A stretch of 64,000 bases of DNA from Rhodoferax ferrireducens (GTDB lineage: Bacteria; Pseudomonadota; Gammaproteobacteria; Burkholderiales; Burkholderiaceae_C), in contig MTEI01000016.1 in NCBI GenBank assembly GCA_002083775.1, positions 1-64,000 on the forward strand, in the 5' to 3' direction. Of the stretch, positions 33,831-42,305 are shown one piece after another. Both the position numbers and the translations under genes were made by a program. The stretch's first letter is position 1, and the number at the start of each line of letters is the position of its first letter. The notes beneath the pieces were generated by a model that was given only the letters and a program-made list of their open reading frames with translations, did no database searches and had not been told where the DNA came from.

Positions 33831-35126
33831 ATGCTCACACTGATCATCACCCTACCCCTGCAGCCTGCCGACCCGGCGGCCCTGCTGGACTGCGTGCAAA
33901 GCCCCGATGGCCGCACGCTTGGCCAGCATGTCAGCGTGCCGCTGGCACTGCTGCCTGCGCCTGCGCGCCAGGCAGACGTGGTGGCCATAGTGCCGCTGCA
34001 GGCGTTGTCCTGGCACCTGGTGACTTTGCCGCCGGGAAGCCTGCCACGCGCCTGGCGCGGCGACGGTGCGCGGCGGCTGCGCGCCATTCTGGACGGCCTG
34101 CTGGAAGACCAGTTGCTGGACGACCCGGCCACCTTGCACCTGGCGCTGCAGCCGCAACCCCAAACTGGCGTGCCGGTGTGGGTGGCCGCCTGCGATCGCG
34201 TCTGGCTGTCGAATGCCCTGGCGGCGCTGAAGCAAGCGGGTCATAACGTGACCCGCATCGTGCCCGAGAGTTCGCCGCAAGCGCTGGCTGAAGTGATTGA
34301 AGTGACTGGCGAATTGAATACGCCCCAGGTTGCTGGCTGGATGGGCAGGCCGGTAGACCAGCCGGATGATGCGCAAGCGGCGGCCATGGGGGCTGGTCCG
34401 GCCGTTGTGAAACTGGGCACCCGCTCCGGCATGCTGGTGGCGCCTTTGTCGGCCACGGCGGTGGCGCTGTTACCTGCCGACACCCCGGTGGTGGCCGAGC
34501 CCGCCGTGGCGGCTCTGGCGGAGCGTTTTTTCCAGCGGCCGGTGACGCTGCTGCAGCGTGGTCAGCGTCTGTTGCAGGCTGCCAGCTCACCATGGGACTT
34601 GGCGCAGTTTGAATTCACCAACGCCCAGCGTGACCCGCGTTGGGCGGCTTTCTCTCAAGGCCTGCAAAGTTTTTGGCGTGCGCCAGCGTGGCGTCCGGCG
34701 CGCTGGGCGCTGGTTCTGCTGTTGGTAGGTAACGTGATCGGCCTGAATGCCTGGGCCTGGCGCACCCAGGCCGACCTGAGCGCCCAGCGCCAGGCCGTGC
34801 GCGCAGTGCTGACTGACACGTTCCCGAAAATTCCGGTGGTGGTGGACGCACCGCTGCAAATGGCCCGCGAAGTGGCAACGCTGCAGCGTGCCAGCGGTGC
34901 CTCAGCGGGCGGTGATCTGGAGAGCATTTTGTCGTCTTTTTCGGCTCTAGCCCCCGTGGGTTATTTGCCTGAAGCTATTGAATTTACAGCAAATGAGCTG
35001 CGCTTAAGCGGCGCTGCGCTGGGCTCAGCAGAACAGGCGCGCATCGTCACCGGGCTGCAGGCGCAGGGTTTGTCTGCCAGTTGGCAGGGCCAGCAGTGGT
35101 TGATTCGGGCAGGGAGCGCACCATGA
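33831..35126 (+). CDS. gspL: type II secretion protein GspL
   Basis: GspL spans the inner membrane and recruits the GspE ATPase. The 431-residue protein has an actin-like cytoplasmic part with LPLQALSWHLVTLPPGSLP near 57, LRAILDGLLEDQLLDDPATLHLAL near 82 and RVWLSNALAALKQAGHNVTRI. One membrane helix (RWALVLLLVGNVIGLNAWAW) lies near 290, followed by a ferredoxin-like periplasmic domain. A degenerate copy of the dispersed repeat encodes residues near 372-388. The stop overlaps gspM by four bases. Confidence 0.93.
   Translation: MLTLIITLPLQPADPAALLDCVQSPDGRTLGQHVSVPLALLPAPARQADVVAIVPLQALSWHLVTLPPGSLPRAWRGDGARRLRAILDGLLEDQLLDDPATLHLALQPQPQTGVPVWVAACDRVWLSNALAALKQAGHNVTRIVPESSPQALAEVIEVTGELNTPQVAGWMGRPVDQPDDAQAAAMGAGPAVVKLGTRSGMLVAPLSATAVALLPADTPVVAEPAVAALAERFFQRPVTLLQRGQRLLQAASSPWDLAQFEFTNAQRDPRWAAFSQGLQSFWRAPAWRPARWALVLLLVGNVIGLNAWAWRTQADLSAQRQAVRAVLTDTFPKIPVVVDAPLQMAREVATLQRASGASAGGDLESILSSFSALAPVGYLPEAIEFTANELRLSGAALGSAEQARIVTGLQAQGLSASWQGQQWLIRAGSAP
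34946..34992 (+). repeat. dispersed palindromic repeat, degenerate copy 8, inside gspL
   Basis: TCTAGCCC, CCGTGGGT, TATTTGCCTGA, AGCTATTGAATTTACAGC. The left arm and the AGCTATT-A/T tail are kept while the right arm has decayed. The A/T-rich end stands out in a GC-rich gene and codes for PEAIEFTAN. Confidence 0.5.
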
Positions 35127-35608
35127 GCTGGCGGGCCACTTGGCAGGTGCGCTGGCAAGCGGCGTCCCGGCGTGAGCAGCGCAGCCTGATGCTGGCCGCT
35201 GGGGTGGTGGCGCTGGCGCTGCTGTGGTGGCTGGCGATGGCGCCGGCGTTGGCGGTGTGGCGCTCGGCACCTGCACAAGCGACGCTGCTTGAGACACAGA
35301 TGCAGCACATGCTGGCGCTGCAGGCTCAGGCGCGCACGCTGCAAGCCTTGCCCACCCTGAACGCGCCAGAAGCCCGGCGTGCCCTGGAAGATACGCTGCC
35401 TGCCCTGGGTAAAACCGCGCAAATGTCGGTGCAGATGGACCGGCTCACGGTCACTTTGACCGCGGTAGACGCCCAGGTGCTGGCGCAATGGTTGTCCAGC
35501 AGTCGCCAAAACGCTCACCTGGTGCCCACCGAGGCGCGTTTGCAGCGCACCGCCGCAGCCGATGGCACCTGGAGCGGCAGCGTGGTGTTCACCTTGCCGG
35601 CGCAGTAG
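35123..35608 (+). CDS. gspM: type II secretion protein GspM
   Basis: GspM pairs with GspL in the inner membrane. The 161-residue protein has a short cytoplasmic start (MSWRATWQVRWQAASRREQR), one helix (LMLAAGVVALALLWWLAMAP) and a periplasmic ferredoxin-like domain with ATLLETQMQHMLALQAQART and LDRLTVTL-like QMDRLTVTLTAVDAQVLAQWL. ATG 35123 overlaps the gspL stop, the expected coupled start; an upstream ATG at 35081 would overlap gspL further without adding conserved sequence. Confidence 0.92.
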   Translation: MSWRATWQVRWQAASRREQRSLMLAAGVVALALLWWLAMAPALAVWRSAPAQATLLETQMQHMLALQAQARTLQALPTLNAPEARRALEDTLPALGKTAQMSVQMDRLTVTLTAVDAQVLAQWLSSSRQNAHLVPTEARLQRTAAADGTWSGSVVFTLPAQ

Positions 35609-35633
35609 GCCAACCAAAGCAGGCCACTCAAAC

Positions 35634-36503
35634 ATGAATTTGCAGCGCCAGCCTCGCATCCTGCCCAGGCCCTTGGCCAAAGCACCGCTGCCGCTGCGGC
35701 GCATGCAGCAGCGTAGCGCGGGCTCTGCCCCGTGGGGTTGGGCAGCGTCCGGCGCGGTGCTGGGGGTGCTGCTGTGCCTCGTGGTGTTTGCACCGGCGCG
35801 CTGGCTCGGTACTTGGCTGCAACAGGCCAGCGGCGGGCGAGTGGTCTTGCAGGACGCGCGTGGCACGCTGTGGACGGGTTCGGCCCGTCTCACGCTCACC
35901 GGCGGGGCGGGTAGCCAAGATGCTGCCACCTTGCCCGGCAGGTTGCAATGGCAACTGCGCCCGGCCTTCACGGGCGTCATGGGCATGGCACTGGCCCTGC
36001 AACTCCGTGCCGATGGCTACTTGGCGCAGCCCTGGACCTGGCGGCTGGCCGCAGGCTGAGGCCAGGTGCAGTTGGCCCTGTCAGATAGCACGTCACAATG
36101 GCCAGCACAACTGCTCTCAGGCCTGGGCACGCCGTGGAACACGGTCAACGCGCAAGGCCAGCTGGCCTTGACCACCCAGGCTTTCGCGCTCAGCTGGTCG
36201 GCCGGGCGGCTGCAGGTGGCAGGTAGCGCGCAACTCGACGCGCTGGACATGTCGTCGCGGCTGTCAACGTTGCAGCCCATGGGCAGCTACCGATTCACCC
36301 TTAGCGGCGGGGCGACGCCCGGGTTGGTGCTCTCGACGCTCAGCGGTGCGTTGCGGCTTTCGGGGCAAGGCGAGTGGGTGGCTGGCAAACTGCGGTTTGT
36401 GGGCGAGGCCAGCAGCGCGCCCGAGTCACAGGCAGCGTTGTCAAATTTATTGAACATCATCGGGCGGCGCGACGGTGCGCGTGCCATCATCAAAGTAGAT
36501 TGA
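35634..36503 (+). pseudogene. gspN: type II secretion protein GspN, interrupted by an in-frame stop
   Basis: A GspN-like protein of about 289 codons is split by a single TGA at 36057-36059. The first part (141 residues) has one membrane helix, GWAASGAVLGVLLCLVVFAP, then the family start SGGRVVLQDARGTLWTGSARL. The second part, in the same frame, continues GQVQLALSDSTSQWPAQLLSGLGTPWNT to LLNIIGRRDGARAIIKVD, which is the usual GspN end. The sequence on both sides keeps the codon use of its neighbours, so the stop is recent or an assembly error. A GTG at 36066 could restart translation of the second part. GspN is not essential for secretion in several species. Confidence 0.85.
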
Positions 36504-36509
36504 AACCAC

Positions 36510-38654
36510 ATGACATCTCTGCCAACTTTCAGGCACCGAAGCGCTATTTATTCTGCAGCTGCTAGCGCTTTAATGGTATGGGCTACGGCCACTTTTCCTA
36601 TAGATGTTTGGGCGCAAAAAGGGGCGCTCGCCAACGCCTCTGATCCGGTCACGCTGAACTTTCAGAACGCCGAGATTGAGGCCGTAGCGCGCACCTTTGC
36701 CAGCATCACCGGCAAAAACGTGGTGGTCGACCCGCGGGTGAAGGGCACGCTGACCCTGGTCATTGACCAACCTGTGAGCCGCGCTGTGGCCCTGAGTCAG
36801 TTTGTAGCCGCGTTGCGCCTGCAGGGTTTCACGCTGGTCGAAGCGAGCGGCCTGTACAAAGTGGTGCCCGAGGCCGAGGCCAAGCTGCAGACCAGCGCCG
36901 TGACCGTGGACGACCCGGATGGCCGCGCCATCGCGGGTGGCAACCAGATTGCCACGCAAATCTTCAAGCTCAACCATGAGTCCGCCAACAACCTGGTGCC
37001 GGTGCTGCGCCCGCTGATCAGCCCCAACAACACCATCAACGCCAGCCCGGGCAGCAACGCGCTGGTGATCACCGACTACGCTGACAACCTGCGCCGCCTG
37101 GGTCGCATCATTGCCGCCATGGATGTGGCCAACGCCACCGATGTGGAGGTGATTGGGCTCAAACACGCCATCGCCTCTGACCTGGCCCCGCTGGTGTTGC
37201 GACTGCTAGGCAGCACCAGTGCCGTTGCACCGGCCACTGGTGGGGCAGATACATCCTTCAAAACCACGCTGCTGGCCGAGCCACGCTCCAACGCGCTCAT
37301 CGTGCGCGCCTCCAACGCGGCGCAACTGGCGCTGGTGCGCTCGCTGGTGAGCAAGCTGGACCAGCCCGACGCTTCCAGCGTGGGTGATGCAGCAGGCAAT
37401 ATCCATGTGGTGTACCTGAAAAACGCCGACGCCACCAAGCTGGCCACCACCCTGCGCGCCGCCATGAGTGGCCAAGCGCAGGCGGCTGCGCCCACGGCCG
37501 CAGGGCAGGGCGGCCCGGGCGTTGCGGCCGGTGTCGCACCTTCTGCCTCCACGACGGGTGGCCAGATCCAGGCCGATGCCGCCACCAATTCACTCATCAT
37601 CACCGCGCCCGAGCCGCAATACCGCCAGATGCGCGCGGTGATTGACAAGCTCGACGCCCGCCGCGCCCAGGTGTTTGTGGAAAGCCTGATTGCCGAGGTG
37701 AGTGTCGACAAGGCAGCCGAATTTGGCATCCAGTGGCAGGGTGCACTCGGCAATGCCGGTGACGGGGTGATTGGTCTGTTGGGCACCAACTTTGGCGCGG
37801 GTGGTAAAAACATCATCGACCTGGCCGTAGGCGCTGCCAGCGGCACGGTGGCTCCGGCACGTGGCCTCAATATTGGGGCGGCGCCGCGCACCAACGGGGT
37901 CTACGTGCTGGGCTTTCTGGCGCGCTTTCTGGAAGATTCGGGCAGCGGCAATGTGCTGTCCACGCCCAATTTGCTGACGCTGGACAACGAAGAAGCCAAG
38001 ATCGTCATCGGCCAGAACGTGCCGTTTGTCACCGGCCAGTTCACCAACACCGGCAGCACCACCAGCACGGTCAACCCGTTTCAAACGATTGAGCGCAAGG
38101 ATGTGGGCCTGACGCTCAAGGTCAAGCCGCAAATCAGCGAAAACGGCACGGTGAAGCTGGCCATCTTCCAGGAGGTGTCCAGCGTGTTGGCCTCCACCGT
38201 CAATGCGGTCAACGGCCCGACCACCAACAAGCGCACCATCGAATCCAACGTGCTGGTGGAAGACGGCAGCATCGTGGTGCTGGGGGGTCTGTTGCAGGAC
38301 GAATACGCAGGCAACGCCGAAAAAGTGCCTGGCCTGGGTGATGTGCCACTGTTCGGCAACCTGTTCAAAAGCGAAGCCCGCAGCCGCAAAAAGACCAACC
38401 TGATGGTGTTTTTGCGCCCGGTAGTGGTGCGTGACGCGCGCGACTCCGAGCGCCTGTCGCTGGACCGCTACGACCTGATGCGTTCCGGCCTGAAAGACAA
38501 CCAGCCGCTGCCCAGCAGCCTGGTGCCAGTGAACGAATCGCCCACCTTGCCGCTGCCACCCCCTGCCAAGTCTGCCAACGCGCTCGGCGCACCCACGCCG
38601 CTGCCCAACACCGCGCCGCTGATCACGCTCCCAACTGCGCCTGCCGCCCAGTAA
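36510..38654 (+). CDS. gspD: type II secretion secretin GspD
   Basis: GspD forms the outer-membrane gate of the system. The 714-residue protein has a signal peptide of about 36 residues (ending DVWAQ), then domains N0 (VTLNFQNAEIEAVARTFASITG), N1-N3 (IIAAMDVANATDVEVIGLKHA, LLAEPRSNALIVRA, LIITAPEPQYRQM) and the secretin barrel. The barrel shows VFVESLIAEVSVDKAAEFGIQW, the VLSTPNLLTLDNEEAKIVIGQ motif and VEDGSIVVLGGLLQDEY. A Pro-rich tail follows VFLRPVVVRDARDSE. It lies after gspN by six bases. Ala/Gly-rich N3 insert (GQAQAAAPTAAGQGGPG) is typical. Confidence 0.96.
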   Translation: MTSLPTFRHRSAIYSAAASALMVWATATFPIDVWAQKGALANASDPVTLNFQNAEIEAVARTFASITGKNVVVDPRVKGTLTLVIDQPVSRAVALSQFVAALRLQGFTLVEASGLYKVVPEAEAKLQTSAVTVDDPDGRAIAGGNQIATQIFKLNHESANNLVPVLRPLISPNNTINASPGSNALVITDYADNLRRLGRIIAAMDVANATDVEVIGLKHAIASDLAPLVLRLLGSTSAVAPATGGADTSFKTTLLAEPRSNALIVRASNAAQLALVRSLVSKLDQPDASSVGDAAGNIHVVYLKNADATKLATTLRAAMSGQAQAAAPTAAGQGGPGVAAGVAPSASTTGGQIQADAATNSLIITAPEPQYRQMRAVIDKLDARRAQVFVESLIAEVSVDKAAEFGIQWQGALGNAGDGVIGLLGTNFGAGGKNIIDLAVGAASGTVAPARGLNIGAAPRTNGVYVLGFLARFLEDSGSGNVLSTPNLLTLDNEEAKIVIGQNVPFVTGQFTNTGSTTSTVNPFQTIERKDVGLTLKVKPQISENGTVKLAIFQEVSSVLASTVNAVNGPTTNKRTIESNVLVEDGSIVVLGGLLQDEYAGNAEKVPGLGDVPLFGNLFKSEARSRKKTNLMVFLRPVVVRDARDSERLSLDRYDLMRSGLKDNQPLPSSLVPVNESPTLPLPPPAKSANALGAPTPLPNTAPLITLPTAPAAQ

Positions 38655-38669
38655 GCCCGCCCGCCTGCC

Positions 38670-40178
38670 ATGCGTTACCCCTTGCCCTACGCTTTTGCGC
38701 GCACCCACCAACTGCTGCTGGAGGACGACGGCGGCCAGCTCACGCTGCTGCTACACGCGCAATCTGCCCCGGCTGCTTTGGGCGAGGTGCTGCGCAAATA
38801 CCCGCACAGCCAGTTGCAGATGCAGCCTGCCAGCGGCCTGGTGCAGCGCATCAGCGCGGCTTACGCACAAGGCGAGTCCAGCGCGGCAGCGGTGGTCAGC
38901 GAGGTGGAAAGTGACGCCGACCTGTCACGCATGATGCAGGACCTGCCGGCCATCGAAGATTTGCTGGAAACGGCGGACGACGCGCCGATCATCCGCATGC
39001 TCAACGCGCTGCTCACTCAAGCCGCGCGCGACGGCGCCAGTGACATCCACATTGAGCCCTACGAGCGCCACTCCAGCGTGCGTTTTCGCGTCGACGGCAC
39101 GCTACGCGAGGTGGTTCAACCGAATCGCGCGTTACACGCCGCGCTCATCAGCCGCCTGAAAATCATGGCCGAGCTTGACATTGCCGAGCGCCGCCTGCCG
39201 CAGGATGGCCGCATCAGCCTGCGCATCGGCACCCGTGCGGTAGACGTGCGCGTGAGTACCCTGCCCAGCGCCCACGGCGAGCGGGCGGTGCTGCGCCTGC
39301 TGGACAAATCTGAAGGTCGTTTGAGCCTGGAAGCCCTGGGCATGCAGGGCGAAGTGCTCCGACAATTTGAGCAACTGGTGGCCCAGCCGCACGGCATTGT
39401 GCTGGTTACCGGCCCCACCGGCTCGGGCAAAACCACCACGCTGTATGCTGCCTTGCAGCGGCTGGACGCAGCGCGCAACAACATCATGACGGTGGAAGAC
39501 CCGATCGAATACGAGCTGGCAGGTGTCGGCCAGACCCAGGTCAACCCGAAGATCGAGCTGGACTTTGCCAAGGCCCTGCGCGCCATCCTGCGGCAAGACC
39601 CGGACATCATCATGATTGGTGAAATCCGCGATTTCGAGACCGCACAGATCGCCATTCAGGCGTCCCTCACCGGGCATCTGGTGCTGGCCACCCTACACAC
39701 CAACGACGCCGCCAGCGCCGTGACCCGCCTGACCGACATGGGTGTAGAGCCATTTTTGCTGAGCTCCAGCCTGCTCGGCGTGCTGGCCCAGCGCCTGGTG
39801 CGCAAGTTGTGCCCGAAATGCAAACAACCCGTTGAGGCGTTATTGGGGGCGGATACCGATAGCTCCAAACTGGGGTCAGATCCCGATTTCGCGAAGAGAA
39901 ACTCGGGCTCTGACCCCAATTTCCCCAGCAAAACCGCCTACCACCCAGCAGGCTGCGATAGTTGCAGCCAAACCGGCTACAGCGGCCGCAGCGGCGTATT
40001 CGAGCTGCTGGTCGCCAACGACGCCATCCGCGCCCAGATCCATGGCCGCGCCGCCGAGGCCGACATCCGCGCTGCCGCCCAGGCTACGGGTATGGTGCTG
40101 ATGCGCGAAGACGGCGAGCGCCTGGTGCGCCAAGGTCTCACCAGCCGTGAAGAACTGCTGCGCGTCACGCGGGATTGA
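38670..40178 (+). CDS. gspE: type II secretion ATPase GspE
   Basis: GspE powers pseudopilus assembly at the cytoplasmic face. The 502-residue protein contains Walker A GPTGSGKTTT near 250, the Asp box TVEDPIEYELAGVGQTQVN near 271, Walker B DPDIIMIGEIRD near 312 and the His box HLVLATLHTNDA near 333. The tetracysteine zinc domain is present as CPKC (near 382) and CDSC (near 430). Between the pairs lies an insert (LGSDPDFAKRNSGSDPNF) encoded by a palindromic element, making this loop longer than I would expect. All four cysteines remain. The stop is followed by a repeat copy before the next gene. Confidence 0.95.
   Translation: MRYPLPYAFARTHQLLLEDDGGQLTLLLHAQSAPAALGEVLRKYPHSQLQMQPASGLVQRISAAYAQGESSAAAVVSEVESDADLSRMMQDLPAIEDLLETADDAPIIRMLNALLTQAARDGASDIHIEPYERHSSVRFRVDGTLREVVQPNRALHAALISRLKIMAELDIAERRLPQDGRISLRIGTRAVDVRVSTLPSAHGERAVLRLLDKSEGRLSLEALGMQGEVLRQFEQLVAQPHGIVLVTGPTGSGKTTTLYAALQRLDAARNNIMTVEDPIEYELAGVGQTQVNPKIELDFAKALRAILRQDPDIIMIGEIRDFETAQIAIQASLTGHLVLATLHTNDAASAVTRLTDMGVEPFLLSSSLLGVLAQRLVRKLCPKCKQPVEALLGADTDSSKLGSDPDFAKRNSGSDPNFPSKTAYHPAGCDSCSQTGYSGRSGVFELLVANDAIRAQIHGRAAEADIRAAAQATGMVLMREDGERLVRQGLTSREELLRVTRD
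39871..39918. repeat. palindromic element inserted in frame in gspE
   Basis: TGGGGTCAGATCCCGATTTC (39871-39890) pairs with GAAACTCGGGCTCTGACCCC (39898-39917), plus the next A, with one mismatch, one bulge and a seven-base loop. The TGGGGTCAGA-CCCGA arm resembles a palindrome family found scattered in Proteobacteria next to IS200-like RAYT transposases, though I see no second copy here. Its length adds about 16 codons without a stop. Confidence 0.85.
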
Positions 40179-40205
40179 CCGTGCGGTTGCCGAGTGTTAA
40201 GTACC

Positions 40206-40258
40206 AAATCATGCTCTAGCCATTATTCAGTAAGGGCTAACAGCTATAGAAATATGAT
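40206..40258 (+). repeat. dispersed palindromic repeat, copy 9 (gspE to thioredoxin-fold gene)
   Basis: AAATCATGCTCTAGCCATTAT, TCAG, TAAGGGCT, AAC, AGCTATAGAAATATGA. It fills about half of the 109-base gap and could weaken transcription passing from gspE towards gspF. Confidence 0.85.
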
Positions 40259-40287
40259 TATATTTTCAACCAGACCAGGAGCATCTC

Positions 40288-40842
40288 ATGGCCGCCATTC
40301 CCCCTGTTTGTGATTTTGGCTGGCAAGCGCCCAGCTTCAACCTGCCCGGCGTGGACGGCAACACCTGGCAACTGGCCGACGTGCGTGGCGAGCGCGGCAC
40401 GCTGGTCATGTTCATCTGCAACCACTGCCCTTATGTGCAGGCGATCCTGCCGCGCTTGATCAGCACCGCCGCTGAACTGCAAGCCTTGGGGCTGGGCGTG
40501 GTGGCCATCTCGTCCAATGATGTAGCGGCCTACCCCGAAGACAGTTTTGAGGAAATGCAGGCGTTGTCGGCGCGCATGAGATTCCCCTTTGCTTACCTGT
40601 ACGACGAAGACCAGTCGGTGGCCCGCGCCTGGGGGGCAGTGTGCACGCCAGACTTTTTTGGCTTCAATGCGGCGGGTGAGTTGCAATACCGGGGCCGCTT
40701 TGACGCCTCGCGCAAAGAGGCGGCACCCGAGGGCACGCCGCGCGACCTGTTCGAGGCCATGCGCCAGATCACCAGCACCGGCCAGGGTCCGCGCGAGCAG
40801 ATTGCCAGCATGGGCTGCTCCATCAAGTGGAAAGAGGCTTAA
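40288..40842 (+). CDS. thioredoxin-family (AhpC/TSA-like) protein
   Basis: The 184-residue protein has the thioredoxin fold of redoxins: PSFNLPGVDGNTWQLADVRG, then the active-site-like motif MFICNHCPYVQAI near 45-57, GVVAISSNDVAAYPEDSFEEM, FAYLYDEDQSVARAWGAVCTPDFF and the LQYRGRFD segment. The CNHCPY motif is a CxxC type, so a thiol-disulfide or peroxide-reducing role is likely. It sits between gspE and gspF, six bases before gspF, so it may share its transcript with the secretion genes. No signal peptide is evident. Substrate is unknown. Confidence 0.88.
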   Translation: MAAIPPVCDFGWQAPSFNLPGVDGNTWQLADVRGERGTLVMFICNHCPYVQAILPRLISTAAELQALGLGVVAISSNDVAAYPEDSFEEMQALSARMRFPFAYLYDEDQSVARAWGAVCTPDFFGFNAAGELQYRGRFDASRKEAAPEGTPRDLFEAMRQITSTGQGPREQIASMGCSIKWKEA

Positions 40843-40848
40843 TTCGCC

Positions 40849-42072
40849 ATGCCGGTTTATGCGTTTGAGGCGCTGGCCAGTAACGGTGACACCCGCAAGG
40901 GCGTCATCGAGGCCGACTCGGCCAAAGCCGCGCGCGGCCAACTGCGCGCTCAGGCGCTGGTGCCGCTCCAGGTGGAGCCGGTCAGCGCACAAGACAAGGC
41001 TGCCAGCCGCCAAAACCTGGCGCTGAACCGCAAGCGCGTCTTCAGCGCCAACGCCCTGACCATCTGGACGCGCCAACTGGCCGGACTTGTGTCCTCCGGT
41101 CTGCCGCTAGAGCGCGCGCTCACCTCCCTGTCCGATGAAGCCGAAAAAGCGCCCGAGCGCGAGCTGGTGGCCACCTTACGCTCTGAAGTCAATAGCGGCT
41201 CTGCGTTTGCCAAGGCGCTGTCGCAGCACCCGCGCGAGTTCTCGGATATTTTTGTGGCGGTCATCGGTGCCGGCGAGCAAAGCGGCAACCTGGGCCTGGT
41301 GCTGGAGCGTCTGGCCGACGACCTGGAAGAGCAGCAGGCACTCAAAGCCAAGCTGATAGGCGCCGCACTCTACCCGGCCATCGTCTCGCTGGTGGCCATC
41401 GTCATCGTGCTGTTTCTGGTGACCTATGTGGTGCCGCAAGTGGCACATGTCTTTGCTGGCAGCAAACATGCGCTGCCTCTGCTCACGGTCATCATGATCG
41501 GCTTCAGCAGTTTTGTGCGTGCCTACGGCTGGCTGATGCTGCTCGCTCTAATTTTAGGAGCTATTGGCGCCCGCTACGCCTTGGCTAACGCCGCATTTCG
41601 TCAAAAGTTTGATGCCGCCTGGCTGAACCTGCCGATCCTCGGGCGCCTGGCGCGCAGCTACAACGCCGCGCGTTTTGCCAGCACCCTGGCCATGCTGGCG
41701 GCAGCCGGTGTGCCGATTTTGAAAGCACTGCAAGCCGCCTCTGAAACCCTGTCCAACCAGGCTTTGCGCAGTGACGCGCAAGACGCGCTGGTGCTGGTGC
41801 GCGAAGGTGCGCCGCTGGCGTCCGCCCTGGCCCAAAAAAAGCGTTTTCCGCCGCTGCTGGCCATGTTCGCCCGCCTGGGTGAGCAAACCGGGCAACTGCC
41901 GCTGATGCTGCAGCGTGCAGCCAAACAGCTCAGCACCGAGGTGCAGCGCCGTGCCATGCAGCTCGCCACCCTGCTCGAGCCCCTGCTGATTGTTGCCATG
42001 GGCGTGGTGGTGATGCTGATCGTGCTGGCGGTGCTGATGCCGATCATCCAGCTGAATCAGTTGGTGAAGTAG
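40849..42072 (+). CDS. gspF: type II secretion inner-membrane platform protein GspF
   Basis: GspF is the polytopic platform protein on which pseudopilins assemble. The 407-residue protein begins MPVYAFEALASNGDTRKGVIEADS. It has two GspF repeats: the first with FTRQLAGL-like WTRQLAGLVSSGLPLERAL and SDIFVAVIGAGEQSGNLGLVL, the second with AARFASTLAMLAAAGVPILKAL and LLAMFARLGEQTGQLPLML. Three or four helices are visible, for example IVSLVAIVIVLFLVTYVVP and the C-terminal LLIVAMGVVVMLIVLAVLMP. It is separated from gspE by the thioredoxin-fold gene. Confidence 0.95.
   Translation: MPVYAFEALASNGDTRKGVIEADSAKAARGQLRAQALVPLQVEPVSAQDKAASRQNLALNRKRVFSANALTIWTRQLAGLVSSGLPLERALTSLSDEAEKAPERELVATLRSEVNSGSAFAKALSQHPREFSDIFVAVIGAGEQSGNLGLVLERLADDLEEQQALKAKLIGAALYPAIVSLVAIVIVLFLVTYVVPQVAHVFAGSKHALPLLTVIMIGFSSFVRAYGWLMLLALILGAIGARYALANAAFRQKFDAAWLNLPILGRLARSYNAARFASTLAMLAAAGVPILKALQAASETLSNQALRSDAQDALVLVREGAPLASALAQKKRFPPLLAMFARLGEQTGQLPLMLQRAAKQLSTEVQRRAMQLATLLEPLLIVAMGVVVMLIVLAVLMPIIQLNQLVK
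41546..41592 (-). repeat. possible degenerate repeat copy 10 inside gspF
   Basis: On the minus strand TTAGCC, then GGGCGCCA, ATAGCTCCTAAAATTAG resembles a decayed copy of the dispersed repeat. It codes on the plus strand for LALILGAIGARYALA, at the middle membrane helix. The A/T-rich stretch is unusual for the gene, but the match is weak. Confidence 0.35.
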
Positions 42073-42305
42073 CGGGTACGCCTACCTGCAAAGCAGTTTG
42101 CAGCTCAGGAGGGAGGCGTCGCGTTCGGTGGCGGCGATGACAAGGCACGCGAATTGAGGCGCGTTTTTGGCCTACTCTGACTGACGAGTAGCCACACCGT
42201 CTGCCACAGTGTGGCGCGGACGAACTTTTGGATACTGAATCCGTTGACAAGCTGAATTGGTCATGGAAAACTTGACGCAAATCAACTCCAGCCTCTTGTT
42301 TGACC

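Noticed and set aside
36549..36605. Further repeat copy at the gspD signal peptide
   Set aside because: GCTAGCGCTT and GGGCTA are present, but the loop and tail do not fit well enough to claim a copy.
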